Source: Agromyces sp. NDB4Y10 (lineage in GTDB: Bacteria; Actinomycetota; Actinomycetes; Actinomycetales; Microbacteriaceae). Taken from it: 64,000 bases of DNA. The position numbers and the translations under genes were made by a program. Each line of letters begins with the position of its first letter. Position 1 is the stretch's first letter. Below are positions 34,154 through 42,182 of the stretch, in pieces. Location of the stretch: NCBI RefSeq assembly GCF_001620055.1, contig NZ_LQGY01000055.1:155515-219514 (forward strand). Direction: 5' to 3'. Below the pieces are notes generated by a model. The model made no database searches, had not been told where the DNA came from, and was given only the letters and a program-made list of their open reading frames with translations.

Positions 34154-34687
34154 ATGATGCGCGCACGAGCACACGGTCGGGTCGTCCGCGGGGGCTGGGT
34201 CCTGCTGCTCGCCGGCGCGCTCGCGCTCACGGGGTGCGCGACGACGGATGCCTCCGGCGCAAGCGCCGACCCGTCGGCCACGCCGCGATCCGACGCGATG
34301 ACCTCCGAGCCGATGGGCGACGCCTCCGAGACCCCCGAGGCATCCGCCGAGCCGATGGACGACGGCGGGGCTGCACCGGCCGACGGCGCCTACCTCGACT
34401 ACGAGGACGGCGCGATCGAGGCGACCGCGGGCCCGAAGGCGCTGTTCTTCCACGCGAGCTGGTGCCCGAAGTGCCGAGCGCTCGACGAGGACCTGAAGGC
34501 GCAGGGCGCACCCGAGGGGCTCACCGTCTTCAAGGTCGACTACGACTCCCGCACCGACCTGCGCCAGAAGTACGGCGTGACCCTCCAGACGACGATCGTG
34601 TTCCTCGACGACGCCGGCGAGAAGGTGTCCAGCGTCGTCCTGTACGACGACCCGTCGGTGGAATCGCTCACCGCGGCGATGCCCTGA
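34154..34687 (+). CDS. Thioredoxin-like lipoprotein
   Basis: A 177-residue lipoprotein. The lipobox LTGC (Cys28) follows a signal helix. A long Asp/Glu/Ser/Met-rich linker (30-80) contains several Met residues. The thioredoxin fold (about 82-177) has active site WCPKC. A cis-Pro is replaced in VTLQTTIVFLD by Thr, so the usual TPT loop is altered. It is followed after 4 bp by a CcdA-type electron carrier that should keep the CPKC site reduced. The pair is a minimal DsbD-like reductive relay for exported thiols. Confidence 0.85.
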   Translation: MMRARAHGRVVRGGWVLLLAGALALTGCATTDASGASADPSATPRSDAMTSEPMGDASETPEASAEPMDDGGAAPADGAYLDYEDGAIEATAGPKALFFHASWCPKCRALDEDLKAQGAPEGLTVFKVDYDSRTDLRQKYGVTLQTTIVFLDDAGEKVSSVVLYDDPSVESLTAAMP

Positions 34688-34691
34688 GCCG

Positions 34692-35432
34692 ATGAACGCA
34701 TCGCTCACCCTCGCGCTCGCGGCGGGCGTCCTCACCGTCGCGGCGCCGTGCGTGCTCCCCCTCCTGCCGGTGGTGGTCGGGGGCGCGATCGTGCAGGACG
34801 GCGACGCGCGCCGGGCGCGGTGGCGGCCGTACGTGATCGCGGGGTCGCTCGCGGCATCCGTCGTCGCCTTCACGCTGCTGCTCAAGGCGACCACCGCGCT
34901 GCTCGGGGTGCCGCCGCAGGTCTGGCAGGTGGTCTCCGGCGGCATCGTGATCCTGCTCGGGGTCGACCTGCTGTTCCCGCAGCTGTGGGACCGGGCCTCG
35001 ACCGCGCTCGGCCTCGGCGCGCGCAGCGGCGCGATGCTCGACCGGTCCGTCCGCCGCCAGAGCGTGGGCGGCGACATCCTGACCGGCGCCGCGCTCGGCC
35101 CCGTATTCTCGAGCTGCAGCCCGACGTACGCGCTCATCGTCGCGGCCGTGCTGCCCGTCTCGTTCGCCGAGGGGGTGGCGTACGTCGTCGCCTACGCGAT
35201 CGGCCTCGCGGGGATGCTGCTGCTCATCGCCCTGCTCGGACGCCGCCTCGTGCGCCGCCTCGGCTGGCTCGCGAACCCCGACGGATGGTTCCGCCGGGCG
35301 ATCGGCGTCGTGTTCATCGCCGTCGGCGTCATCGTCGTCACCGGCTTCGACAAGCAGCTGCAGACGTGGATCCTCGACGCCGGGCTGTACGATCCGATCG
35401 CACGCCTCGAGGAGGTGATCGGTGGCGGCTGA
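34692..35432 (+). CDS. CcdA/DsbD-type transmembrane electron carrier
   Basis: A 246-residue protein with six helices. The two redox cysteines lie in APCVLPLLP (about 19-26) and SSCSPTYALI (helix 4), as in CcdA. It passes electrons from cytosolic thioredoxin to an exported thioredoxin-fold protein, here the preceding lipoprotein. Its end overlaps the response-regulator start by 11 bases, so thiol relay and two-component system share one transcript. Confidence 0.9.
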   Translation: MNASLTLALAAGVLTVAAPCVLPLLPVVVGGAIVQDGDARRARWRPYVIAGSLAASVVAFTLLLKATTALLGVPPQVWQVVSGGIVILLGVDLLFPQLWDRASTALGLGARSGAMLDRSVRRQSVGGDILTGAALGPVFSSCSPTYALIVAAVLPVSFAEGVAYVVAYAIGLAGMLLLIALLGRRLVRRLGWLANPDGWFRRAIGVVFIAVGVIVVTGFDKQLQTWILDAGLYDPIARLEEVIGGG

Positions 35433-36165
35433 CGCGGACCTGCTGCTCGACGGGCGCCTCGTGCTGCTCGTCGACGACGACCCGACCGTGCTCGAGGTGT
35501 GCCGCAGCTACCTCGAACAGGCGGGGTTCCGCGTCGCCGAGGCCGCCGACGCCTTCACGGCGCTCGAACGCGTCGAGCGCGAACGTCCCGACCTCGTCGT
35601 GCTCGACCGGATGCTGCCGGGGCTCGACGGGATCGAGGTGTGCCGCCGCATCCGCGCATCGTCGGCCGTGCCGATCATCATGCTCACCGCGCTCGGCGCC
35701 GAGGACGACCGCATCGCCGGCTTGGAGGCGGGCGTGGACGACTACCTCGCCAAGCCGTTCTCGCCGCGGGAGCTCACCCTCCGCGTGCGGACGGTGCTCC
35801 GCCGCGCCCTCGCCGTCGAGACAGTGGGCGCGGTCACGGCCGGCACGCCGTCGGCGGTGATCGAGCGCGGACCCCTCCGCATCGACGTCGGGGCGCGCAC
35901 GGTCGACCTCGGCGGTCGCCGCCTGGGCCTGACGCAGCGCGAGTTCGAGCTGCTGACGTTCCTCGCGCGCCGACCGGGCACGGTGTTCTCTCGCGAGGAC
36001 CTCCTCGCCGGGGTGTGGGGATGGAGCCACGGCGACCTGTCCACGGTGACGGTCCACGTCCGGCGGCTGCGCGAGAAGATCGAGACGGATGCCGCCGACC
36101 CGCGCCTGCTGGTCACCGTGTGGGGCTACGGGTACCGGTTCGACCCGCCGGAGGACGCGTCGTGA
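35422..36165 (+). CDS. OmpR-family response regulator
   Basis: A 247-residue regulator. The receiver domain (about 10-125) has the DDDP acidic pair, phosphorylation Asp in VVLDRMLPG, Thr in MLTALG and Lys in LAKPFSPRE. A winged-helix DNA-binding domain (about 150-242) ends VTVHVRRLREKIE and VWGYGYRFD. GTG 35422 sits behind GAGGAGG inside the ccdA end. It overlaps the sensor kinase by GTGA. Targets are unknown; linkage with the thiol relay suggests redox or metal stress of the envelope. Confidence 0.92.
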   Translation: MAADADLLLDGRLVLLVDDDPTVLEVCRSYLEQAGFRVAEAADAFTALERVERERPDLVVLDRMLPGLDGIEVCRRIRASSAVPIIMLTALGAEDDRIAGLEAGVDDYLAKPFSPRELTLRVRTVLRRALAVETVGAVTAGTPSAVIERGPLRIDVGARTVDLGGRRLGLTQREFELLTFLARRPGTVFSREDLLAGVWGWSHGDLSTVTVHVRRLREKIETDAADPRLLVTVWGYGYRFDPPEDAS

Positions 36166-37310
36166 CGGCCTCCGACCTCCTGCTCGTGATCGCGCTGTCG
36201 GCGGCGATCGCCGCGGTCGTCGGCGCAGCGGCCTGGTTGGTCCTGCGATCGATCGCCCGCGCGCCGATCGTCGTGCACCTGGTGACGGTCGTGGTCGCAG
36301 CGGTGGCCGCGGTCGTCGGCGGTGTCCTCATCGCCGCCCAGGCGATGTACCTGTCGGAGCACGACGCCCGCGTGACGATCGCGATCGCGCTCACGAGCGG
36401 CACGGTCGCCGTGATCACGGCGATGATCCTCGGGTCGCGCATCTCGCGTTCGGCGCGGGAGCTCCGGTCGGTCGCTGAAGACCTCGGCCGGGACGTGCCC
36501 GTGACGGACCGCCCGCTGCCCGTCCGCGAGTTCCGCGACGTGCTCGACCAGCTCGCGGCATCCGACGCCCGGCTGCGGGCCGCGCGCGACGCCATCACCC
36601 GACAGGAACACGCGCGGAGCGAGCTCGTCACCCGTATCGCACACGACCTGCGCGTCCCGCTCGCCGGGATCCGCGCGCAGGCCGAGGCACTGCAGGACGG
36701 CCTCGCCGCCGACCCCGACCGCTACCTCGCGCGCATCACCGCCCAGGTGGACCGGGTCGACGCGCTCGTGTCCGATCTCTTCGCCGTCTCCCAGATCGAC
36801 GCCGGGACGCTCGCTCCCCGACGGCAGCGCGTCTCCCTCGCGGACCTCGCGAGCGACGCCGCCGCCGACCTGCGCTCGCTCGCCGACGCGGCCGGGATCC
36901 GCCTGGAGGTCACCGCCTCCGACGCGGCCGTGGTCGATGCGGACCCCGGCCAACTCGCGCGCGCCGTCGCCAATGTGCTCGCCAACGCGATCCAGCACGT
37001 GCCCGCCGGCGGGCACGTCGACGTGAGCGTTCGCACGGATGGCGACCGCGTGCGCGTCACCGTGGAGGACGACGGTCCTGGGTTCGGCGACGGCGAGACG
37101 GCATCGGCGTTCGAGGCCGGCTGGCGCGGCTCGACCGCCCGCTCCCCGCACCGCCTCGACGTCACCGGCGGGGCCGGGCTCGGACTCGCGATCACCCGCG
37201 GCATCGCCCGCGCCCACGGCGGCGACGCGAGCGCCGAGAACCGTCCGGGGGGCGGCGCACGCGTACTGTTCGAGCTGCCGGCGCCGCCGGCCGAGACCGC
37301 CCGGTCGTGA
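36162..37310 (+). CDS. Sensor histidine kinase
   Basis: A 382-residue kinase. Two or three N-terminal helices (about 4-28, 40-64, 75-97) carry only a very small outer part, so sensing may occur in the membrane or via a partner. A HAMP-like linker leads to the HisKA domain (TRIAHDLRVPLAGIRAQAE, phospho-His). The ATPase has N box ANVLANAIQHVP, G1 box DDGPGFGDGE and G2 box GGAGLGLAI. It starts at GTG 36162 overlapping its regulator gene. Confidence 0.92.
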   Translation: MTASDLLLVIALSAAIAAVVGAAAWLVLRSIARAPIVVHLVTVVVAAVAAVVGGVLIAAQAMYLSEHDARVTIAIALTSGTVAVITAMILGSRISRSARELRSVAEDLGRDVPVTDRPLPVREFRDVLDQLAASDARLRAARDAITRQEHARSELVTRIAHDLRVPLAGIRAQAEALQDGLAADPDRYLARITAQVDRVDALVSDLFAVSQIDAGTLAPRRQRVSLADLASDAAADLRSLADAAGIRLEVTASDAAVVDADPGQLARAVANVLANAIQHVPAGGHVDVSVRTDGDRVRVTVEDDGPGFGDGETASAFEAGWRGSTARSPHRLDVTGGAGLGLAITRGIARAHGGDASAENRPGGGARVLFELPAPPAETARS

Positions 37311-37328
37311 TGCGAGCCCGAGGGCCGA

Positions 37329-37709
37329 TCAGGCGAGCCGCGTGAGCCGCTCGATGAACTCGTCGGCCATCGCCAACTGCTCCTGCAGCCGCTGGCGCCG
37401 CGAGCGCGCCTCCGCGAGGTAGCGCTGCAAGCCGTCGCGGGCGTCCTCGGTGCCCGCGGTCACGGTGGCGCGCGCCTCGATGATCCGCAGCAACTCGGCC
37501 ATGTCGTCGAGGGTGAAGCCGAGGGGCTTCATCCGCCGGATCAGGAGAAGCCGTTCGAGATCGGGTTCCGTGTACAGCCGGAAGCCCCCGTCGGTACGGC
37601 CCGACGGCTTGAGGAGCCCGATCTCGTCGTAGTGCCGGATCGTCCGCAGCGACAGGCCGGTCCGCTCGGCGAGCTCGCCGATGTGCATCGTGCGGTCGGT
37701 TCCACTCAC
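37329..37709 (-). CDS. MerR-family regulator, divergent from a SulP transporter
   Basis: A 126-residue MerR regulator: HIGELAERTGLSLRTIRHYDEIGLLKP, then a wing and a coiled coil (about 82-122). It has no cysteines, so it is not a classical metal sensor of this family. GTG 37709 follows GAGG; ATG 37688 (MHIGEL) is the alternative start. A dyad of the MerR kind lies between it and the SulP gene at 37861, which is the probable target. Confidence 0.85.
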   Translation of the reverse strand: MSGTDRTMHIGELAERTGLSLRTIRHYDEIGLLKPSGRTDGGFRLYTEPDLERLLLIRRMKPLGFTLDDMAELLRIIEARATVTAGTEDARDGLQRYLAEARSRRQRLQEQLAMADEFIERLTRLA

Positions 37710-37724
37710 TGCATCCTCGATTCG

Positions 37725-37752
37725 AACCCTACCCTCACGTTAGGGTAGGTTT
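37725..37752. promoter_or_regulatory. MerR-type dyad operator upstream of SulP gene
   Basis: CCTACCCT (37728-37735) and AGGGTAGG (37742-37749) form perfect 8-bp arms separated by 6 bp, midway between the two divergent genes. Two further flanking A/T pairs also match. Confidence 0.6.
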
Positions 37753-37860
37753 GTCCACGGCCGGTGCGCCGGCCTTGCCGACGCTGTCGGCTCGCGCGAC
37801 GGGGCGCTCCCACGACTGTAATCCCGGCCCACTGAGAGCCCCACCCACGAGGAGACCGAC

Positions 37861-39381
37861 ATGGCCATCCTTCGGCGTGCCGATGCGCTTTCGCGCTACC
37901 GGCCCGAGCCATCCGTCCTCACGGCGCTGCGCACGCCCCGCATCCTGACGCGCGAGGTCCTCGCGGGTCTCGTCGTCGCCCTCGCGCTCATCCCCGAGGC
38001 GATCTCGTTCTCGATCCTCGCCGGCGTCGATCCGCGGGTCGGCCTGTTCTCGTCCTTCGTGATGGCCGTGTCGATCGCGTTCCTCGGCGGCCGGCCCGCG
38101 ATGATCACGGCTGCCACCGGCGCCGTGGCGCTCGTCATCGCGCCGGTGGCCCGCGACTACGGCATGGACTACTTCATCGCCACGGTGATCCTCGCCGGCG
38201 TCTTCCAACTGGGCATGGGCGTGCTGGGCGTCGCGAAGCTGATGCGGTTCATTCCGCGCAGCGTCATGATCGGTTTCGTCAACGCGCTCGCGATCCTGAT
38301 CTTCTCGGCGCAGATCCCCCACCTGATCGGCGTGCCCTGGCTGGTCTACCCGCTCGTGGCGGCGGGCATCGGGATCATGGTGCTCATGCCGCGGCTCACG
38401 AAGGTGGTGCCGGCGCCACTCGTCGCGATCGTGCTGATCACCATCGTCGTCGTGGTGAGCGCGATCACCGTGCCGACGGTCGGAGACGAGGGCGAACTGC
38501 CGGAGAGCCTGCCGGAACTGTTCATCCCGAACGTGCCGCTCACGTGGGAGACGTTCACGATCATCGCCCCGTTCTCGCTCGCGATGGCTCTCGTCGGCCT
38601 GCTCGAGTCGCTCATGACCGCCAAGCTGGTCGACGAGGTCACCGACACGCACTCGCGCAAGACCCGCGAGGCGCTCGGTCAGGGCGCAGCGAACGTGCTC
38701 TCGGGCCTCTTCGGCGGTATGGGCGGCTGCGCCATGATCGGGCAGACGATGATCAACGTCAAGGCCTCCGGGGCGCGGACCAGGATCTCGACGTTCCTCG
38801 CCGGCGTCTTCTTGCTCATCCTGGTCGTGGTGCTCGGCGATATCGTCGCGATCATCCCGATGGCAGCGCTCGTCGCCGTGATGATCATGGTCTCGGTCGC
38901 GACCTTCGACTGGCACTCCATCCGCTGGTCGACGCTCAAGCGGATGCCGAAGTCGGAGACCGCCGTCATGGTGACCACCGTCGCGATCGTGGTGATCACC
39001 CACAACCTGGCGGTCGGCGTCATCGCCGGCGTCGTCGTCGCGATGATCGCCTTCGCCCGCCGCGTCGCGCACTTCGCGACGGTCGAACGACGGGTCGAGC
39101 GGGACGATCCGGTCCCGACGGCGTACTACACGGTCACGGGCGAGCTGTTCTTCGCGTCGTCGAACGACCTCACCACCCAGTTCGAGTACGCCGACGATCC
39201 GGAGCGGGTCGTCATCGACATGTCCGACTCGCACGTCTGGGACGCCTCCACCGTCGCCGCACTCGACACCATCACCAACAAGTACGAGCACCACGGCAAG
39301 CGCGCCGTGATCGTCGGCATGAACGAGGCCAGCACCACCCTCCACGGGCGCCTCGCCGGCAAGCTCGGGGCGGGCCACTAG
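37861..39381 (+). CDS. SulP-family anion transporter with STAS domain
   Basis: A 506-residue transporter. The opening LAGLVVALALIPEAISFSILAGVDPRVGLFSSF matches the SulP first-helix region. QGAANVLSGLFGGMGGCAMIGQTMIN is the conserved mid-section, and a STAS domain (about 400-500) contains RVVIDMSDSHVWDASTVAALD. ATG 37861 follows a GAGGAG site. A divergent MerR gene and dyad suggest inducible expression. The anion cannot be told from sequence; some members are bicarbonate or sulfate carriers. Confidence 0.9.
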   Translation: MAILRRADALSRYRPEPSVLTALRTPRILTREVLAGLVVALALIPEAISFSILAGVDPRVGLFSSFVMAVSIAFLGGRPAMITAATGAVALVIAPVARDYGMDYFIATVILAGVFQLGMGVLGVAKLMRFIPRSVMIGFVNALAILIFSAQIPHLIGVPWLVYPLVAAGIGIMVLMPRLTKVVPAPLVAIVLITIVVVVSAITVPTVGDEGELPESLPELFIPNVPLTWETFTIIAPFSLAMALVGLLESLMTAKLVDEVTDTHSRKTREALGQGAANVLSGLFGGMGGCAMIGQTMINVKASGARTRISTFLAGVFLLILVVVLGDIVAIIPMAALVAVMIMVSVATFDWHSIRWSTLKRMPKSETAVMVTTVAIVVITHNLAVGVIAGVVVAMIAFARRVAHFATVERRVERDDPVPTAYYTVTGELFFASSNDLTTQFEYADDPERVVIDMSDSHVWDASTVAALDTITNKYEHHGKRAVIVGMNEASTTLHGRLAGKLGAGH

Positions 39382-39421
39382 GACGTCCGTTCCGAACCGT
39401 GTCGCCTCGACGGGAGCCCCC

Positions 39422-40282
39422 TCAGGCGGACCGCGGGTGCGGAACGACCAGCACCGGGCGGTGGGCGTGGTGGAGCACCGCCTTCGCGACGCTGCCGAGC
39501 AGCAGTTCCCGGCTCGCCGACCGGCCGCGTGAGCCGACGACGATCGCGCCGGCTCCGCGCTCCGCGGCGTACTCGGTGAGCGTCCCGCCGACGGCACGCG
39601 CGCTGCCCGCGCGACCGCGCAGCGGGACGAGCGTCGCCTCCCCCTCGGCGTGCGCCTCACCCTCGGGTGCGGTGGTGACTCGCTCGAGCTCGCGGCCGGG
39701 GAACAGCCGTTCCGCTGCCGCGGCGGCGGCCTCGGCGCCCGGCGACCCGTCGAACGCGATGAGGATCGGTCCGGATCCAGCGGCGGCCCGCTCGGCGGAC
39801 ATGAGCGCGGCGGGGACGACGAGCACCGGCACGCGGCTGACGTGCACGACCAGGTCGGAGGTGCTGCCGAGCAGTGCCTGCGCGCCGCCCATCCCCCGGG
39901 ACCCGAGGACGATGACGTCGAAGGCGTCCTGCTCGGCGATCCGGGCGAGCTGGTAGCCCTCGTTGAAGCTCCGCTCGACCCTCGGCTCCGCGTCCCACCC
40001 GGCCGCGCGGGCGAGCACGACGCCCTGCGCGACGAGCCGCTCGGCCTCCGCACGCCCCTCGTCCTCGAGGAGGTCGATGAGCCGGTCGACGCTCTGAGCC
40101 CGGCTCGCAAGCCGCTGCCGAAGCTCGGCCGAGGCGAACGGCGGCTCCCACAGGAAGAGGACGGTGGCCGACGCGCCCGGGAGGAGTCGTCCCGCGGTGT
40201 CGACCGCATCCATCGCGGATCGCGAGGCGTCGTATCCGAACAGCACCCGCACCGGCCGTGCTCCTGCGTTCGTCGTCGTCAT
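39422..40282 (-). CDS. Tandem-domain universal stress protein
   Basis: A 286-residue cytosolic protein with two Usp domains. Domain 1 (about 12-160) begins RVLFGYDASRSAMDAV and holds the ATP-binding signature GSRGMGGAQALLGSTSDLVVH. Domain 2 (about 172-285) begins PILIAFDGSPGAEAA with GSRGRSASRELLLGSVAKAVLHHAHRPVLVVP. Both signatures look intact, implying nucleotide binding. ATG 40282 follows GGGAG. Convergent with the SulP gene. Confidence 0.9.
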   Translation of the reverse strand: MTTTNAGARPVRVLFGYDASRSAMDAVDTAGRLLPGASATVLFLWEPPFASAELRQRLASRAQSVDRLIDLLEDEGRAEAERLVAQGVVLARAAGWDAEPRVERSFNEGYQLARIAEQDAFDVIVLGSRGMGGAQALLGSTSDLVVHVSRVPVLVVPAALMSAERAAAGSGPILIAFDGSPGAEAAAAAAERLFPGRELERVTTAPEGEAHAEGEATLVPLRGRAGSARAVGGTLTEYAAERGAGAIVVGSRGRSASRELLLGSVAKAVLHHAHRPVLVVPHPRSA

Positions 40283-40446
40283 CCGCTCCCGTTCGTCCCG
40301 ATCGTCAGACCTCGATCGTCCCGGGTGCGGATGCCGAAATCCAGTGCCGAAGGTCCCGGAGCGGTGCAGCGGCGAACCCTGCGCGGCCCGATGGCACACT
40401 GGAGACCGGCGGCCGACCCCGCCCGCGACCCCATGGAGTGCCACGA

Positions 40447-40827
40447 GTGATCACCGACGCCGCGCGCGAGTTCCTCGCCGAACGCCACCTCGCGACGCTC
40501 TCGACGCTCGACCGACGCGGCCGAATCCACTCGGTGCCCGTCGGCATCACCTACCTCGACGGCATCGTCCGGGTGATCGGGAGCCGCGGGTCGCAGAAGT
40601 TCCTCAACGCCGAACGCAGCGGCCGCGCCAGCGTCAACACGGTCGACGGCGCCCGGTGGATCAGCTTCGAGGGCCCCGTCCGCGTCCTCGACGACCGGGA
40701 CGCCGTCGCGGTCGCGGTCGAGCTGTACGCCGCCCGCTACCGGGAGCCGCGTCCCAACCCCCAGCGCGTCGTGCTCGAGCTCACCGTCGAACGGGTGCTC
40801 GGCTCCTCCGGCATGCGCGACGAGTGA
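40447..40827 (+). CDS. PPOX-class (F420/flavin-dependent) oxidoreductase
   Basis: A 126-residue split-barrel protein of the pyridoxamine 5'-phosphate oxidase-like class: FLAERHLATLSTLDRRGRIHSVPVGITYLDG, then KFLNAERSGRASVNTVDG. It resembles the short actinobacterial members that use coenzyme F420 or flavin. GTG 40447 follows GGAG. Substrate unknown, not in an operon. Confidence 0.82.
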   Translation: MITDAAREFLAERHLATLSTLDRRGRIHSVPVGITYLDGIVRVIGSRGSQKFLNAERSGRASVNTVDGARWISFEGPVRVLDDRDAVAVAVELYAARYREPRPNPQRVVLELTVERVLGSSGMRDE

Positions 40828-40918
40828 CTTCTGCTTCACCGGATGTCAACCGTCTCGTCGCGCTCGAACCGCCCTCGTAGGGTCGAGGCTCACCGTCCGC
40901 GATGAAGCTGGAGGTCCC

Positions 40919-41161
40919 ATGACGCAGCACGACCCCGCGCGAGCATCCCGCATCGCGCTGTACCGGGCCGGGGCCGATTCGTGGCGGGCGATCGACCCGT
41001 CCTTCCCGCTGTGGGATGCCCGATGCCTGCTGGCGCACGTCGAGGCCGTCGGCGACCACTTCGTCGTGCTCTCGCTGGTCCCGCCGCTGGGCGGCGTCAC
41101 CGAGGTCGCGACCCTGTCCGCCGCCGAGGACGTCGTGGAGCAGATCCGCCGCGCCGCGTGA
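40919..41161 (+). CDS. Small hypothetical protein
   Basis: An 80-residue soluble protein starting MTQHDPARASRIALYRAGADSW behind a GGAGG site. It contains beta-like segments (HFVVLSLVPPLGG) and a C-terminal helix. No recognised family. One Cys in DARCLLAHVE. It stands alone between the PPOX gene and a membrane-protein gene. Confidence 0.6.
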   Translation: MTQHDPARASRIALYRAGADSWRAIDPSFPLWDARCLLAHVEAVGDHFVVLSLVPPLGGVTEVATLSAAEDVVEQIRRAA

Positions 41162-41296
41162 GGCCGGGCTGATCGGGCGTCCCCTCCGCACCCAGGTGGG
41201 CGTGGGTACACTGGCCGTTCGCTCCGGCGCGCCCCCACCCGCCGGATCTCCCACTTCGCCCGACGCACGCCGCTCGACCCGACGAGAGGAGCCGAC

Positions 41297-42067
41297 GTGC
41301 CCACGAGCCCCACGCCCGCGCCCGGCCGCACCGCCGGCCCCGTGGCATCCGTTCGCCGCCTCGTGCGAGCGACCGCGCGCGCCGCCGACCGCACCCCGCC
41401 GCTCGCGTACGCCGCCGCGGTCGCACCCGTGGCCGTCATCATGGTCGCGGTCGTCACCCAGCCGTGGATGCCGCCGACCGACCTCGTACGCGACAGCCAG
41501 GCCGTCGCCGTGCTGCGCGACTCGACGCACACCGCGCACGGACTCGTCTCGAACCTCGGCATCCTGGCGACGGCGGTCGGCGCCGGCGCCGCGTTCATCG
41601 GGGCCGCCGCGGCATCCGCTCGTCGCCACCGGCTGCGCCGCGCCCTCGCATGGGGCGGCGTCGCCAGCCTCGTCGTCGCGCTCGACGACCTGCTGCTGCT
41701 GCACGAGGGCGCCACCTTCGCCTCATGGATGCCGAAGGCCATCGCCGCCGCATACGCCGTCGGCTTCGCCGCCTACCTGTGGCGCTTCCGCACCCCGATC
41801 CTGCGGCACCTCGACGTCGGCCTGCTCATCCTCGCGCTGCTCGGCCTCGGCACCTCCGCGACCGTCGACGTGCTCGCCGAACCCGCGACCGTCGCGTCGG
41901 TGCTCGTCGAGGACGGCGCGAAGCTGCTCGGGCTCGCCGCGTGGAGCGTCTTCCTCGTGCGCGGTGCACTCGTCGCGCTGCGACCCGCGGGTGCGACCGC
42001 GAGCCGCAGCGACGGCGATCGAGCGGATGCCACGAGCCGGGCTCGCACGGTCACCACGGGTCGCTGA
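41297..42067 (+). CDS. Hypothetical polytopic membrane protein
   Basis: A 256-residue protein with about six helices (first near 39-57, last near 218-236). A short conserved-looking stretch, ALDDLLLLHEGATF, lies between helices 3 and 4, with paired Asp plus His and Glu that could be catalytic or metal-binding. GTG 41297 follows GAGGAG. The C-terminus is basic and disordered. Family not recognised. Confidence 0.7.
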   Translation: MPTSPTPAPGRTAGPVASVRRLVRATARAADRTPPLAYAAAVAPVAVIMVAVVTQPWMPPTDLVRDSQAVAVLRDSTHTAHGLVSNLGILATAVGAGAAFIGAAAASARRHRLRRALAWGGVASLVVALDDLLLLHEGATFASWMPKAIAAAYAVGFAAYLWRFRTPILRHLDVGLLILALLGLGTSATVDVLAEPATVASVLVEDGAKLLGLAAWSVFLVRGALVALRPAGATASRSDGDRADATSRARTVTTGR

Positions 42068-42078
42068 CGCCCCCGCAC

Positions 42079-42147
42079 TTGGCACCCTCACGGGGGATGC
42101 CGCCGGACATATCCATCCGCATACGTTTGGCACACTCACTGCGCCAA
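42079..42147. promoter_or_regulatory. Repeated TTGGCAC boxes upstream of the PxKF gene
   Basis: TTGGCACCCTCAC (42079-42091) and TTGGCACACTCAC (42127-42139) match at 12 of 13 bases and start 48 bp apart. The second also forms TTGGC-N11-GCCAA (42127-42147). They lie 36-104 bp before the secreted-protein start, as activator or sigma-factor sites would. Confidence 0.4.
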
Positions 42148-42182
42148 CCCGAGGTGCAGGGGTGGAGCGTGGGGAGAACACG

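Noticed and set aside
41016..42182. Long stop-free frame running into the PxKF gene
   Set aside because: It is Pro/Ser/Arg-rich, overlaps the membrane-protein gene at 41297 in another frame, and a proper signal peptide starts at 42183.
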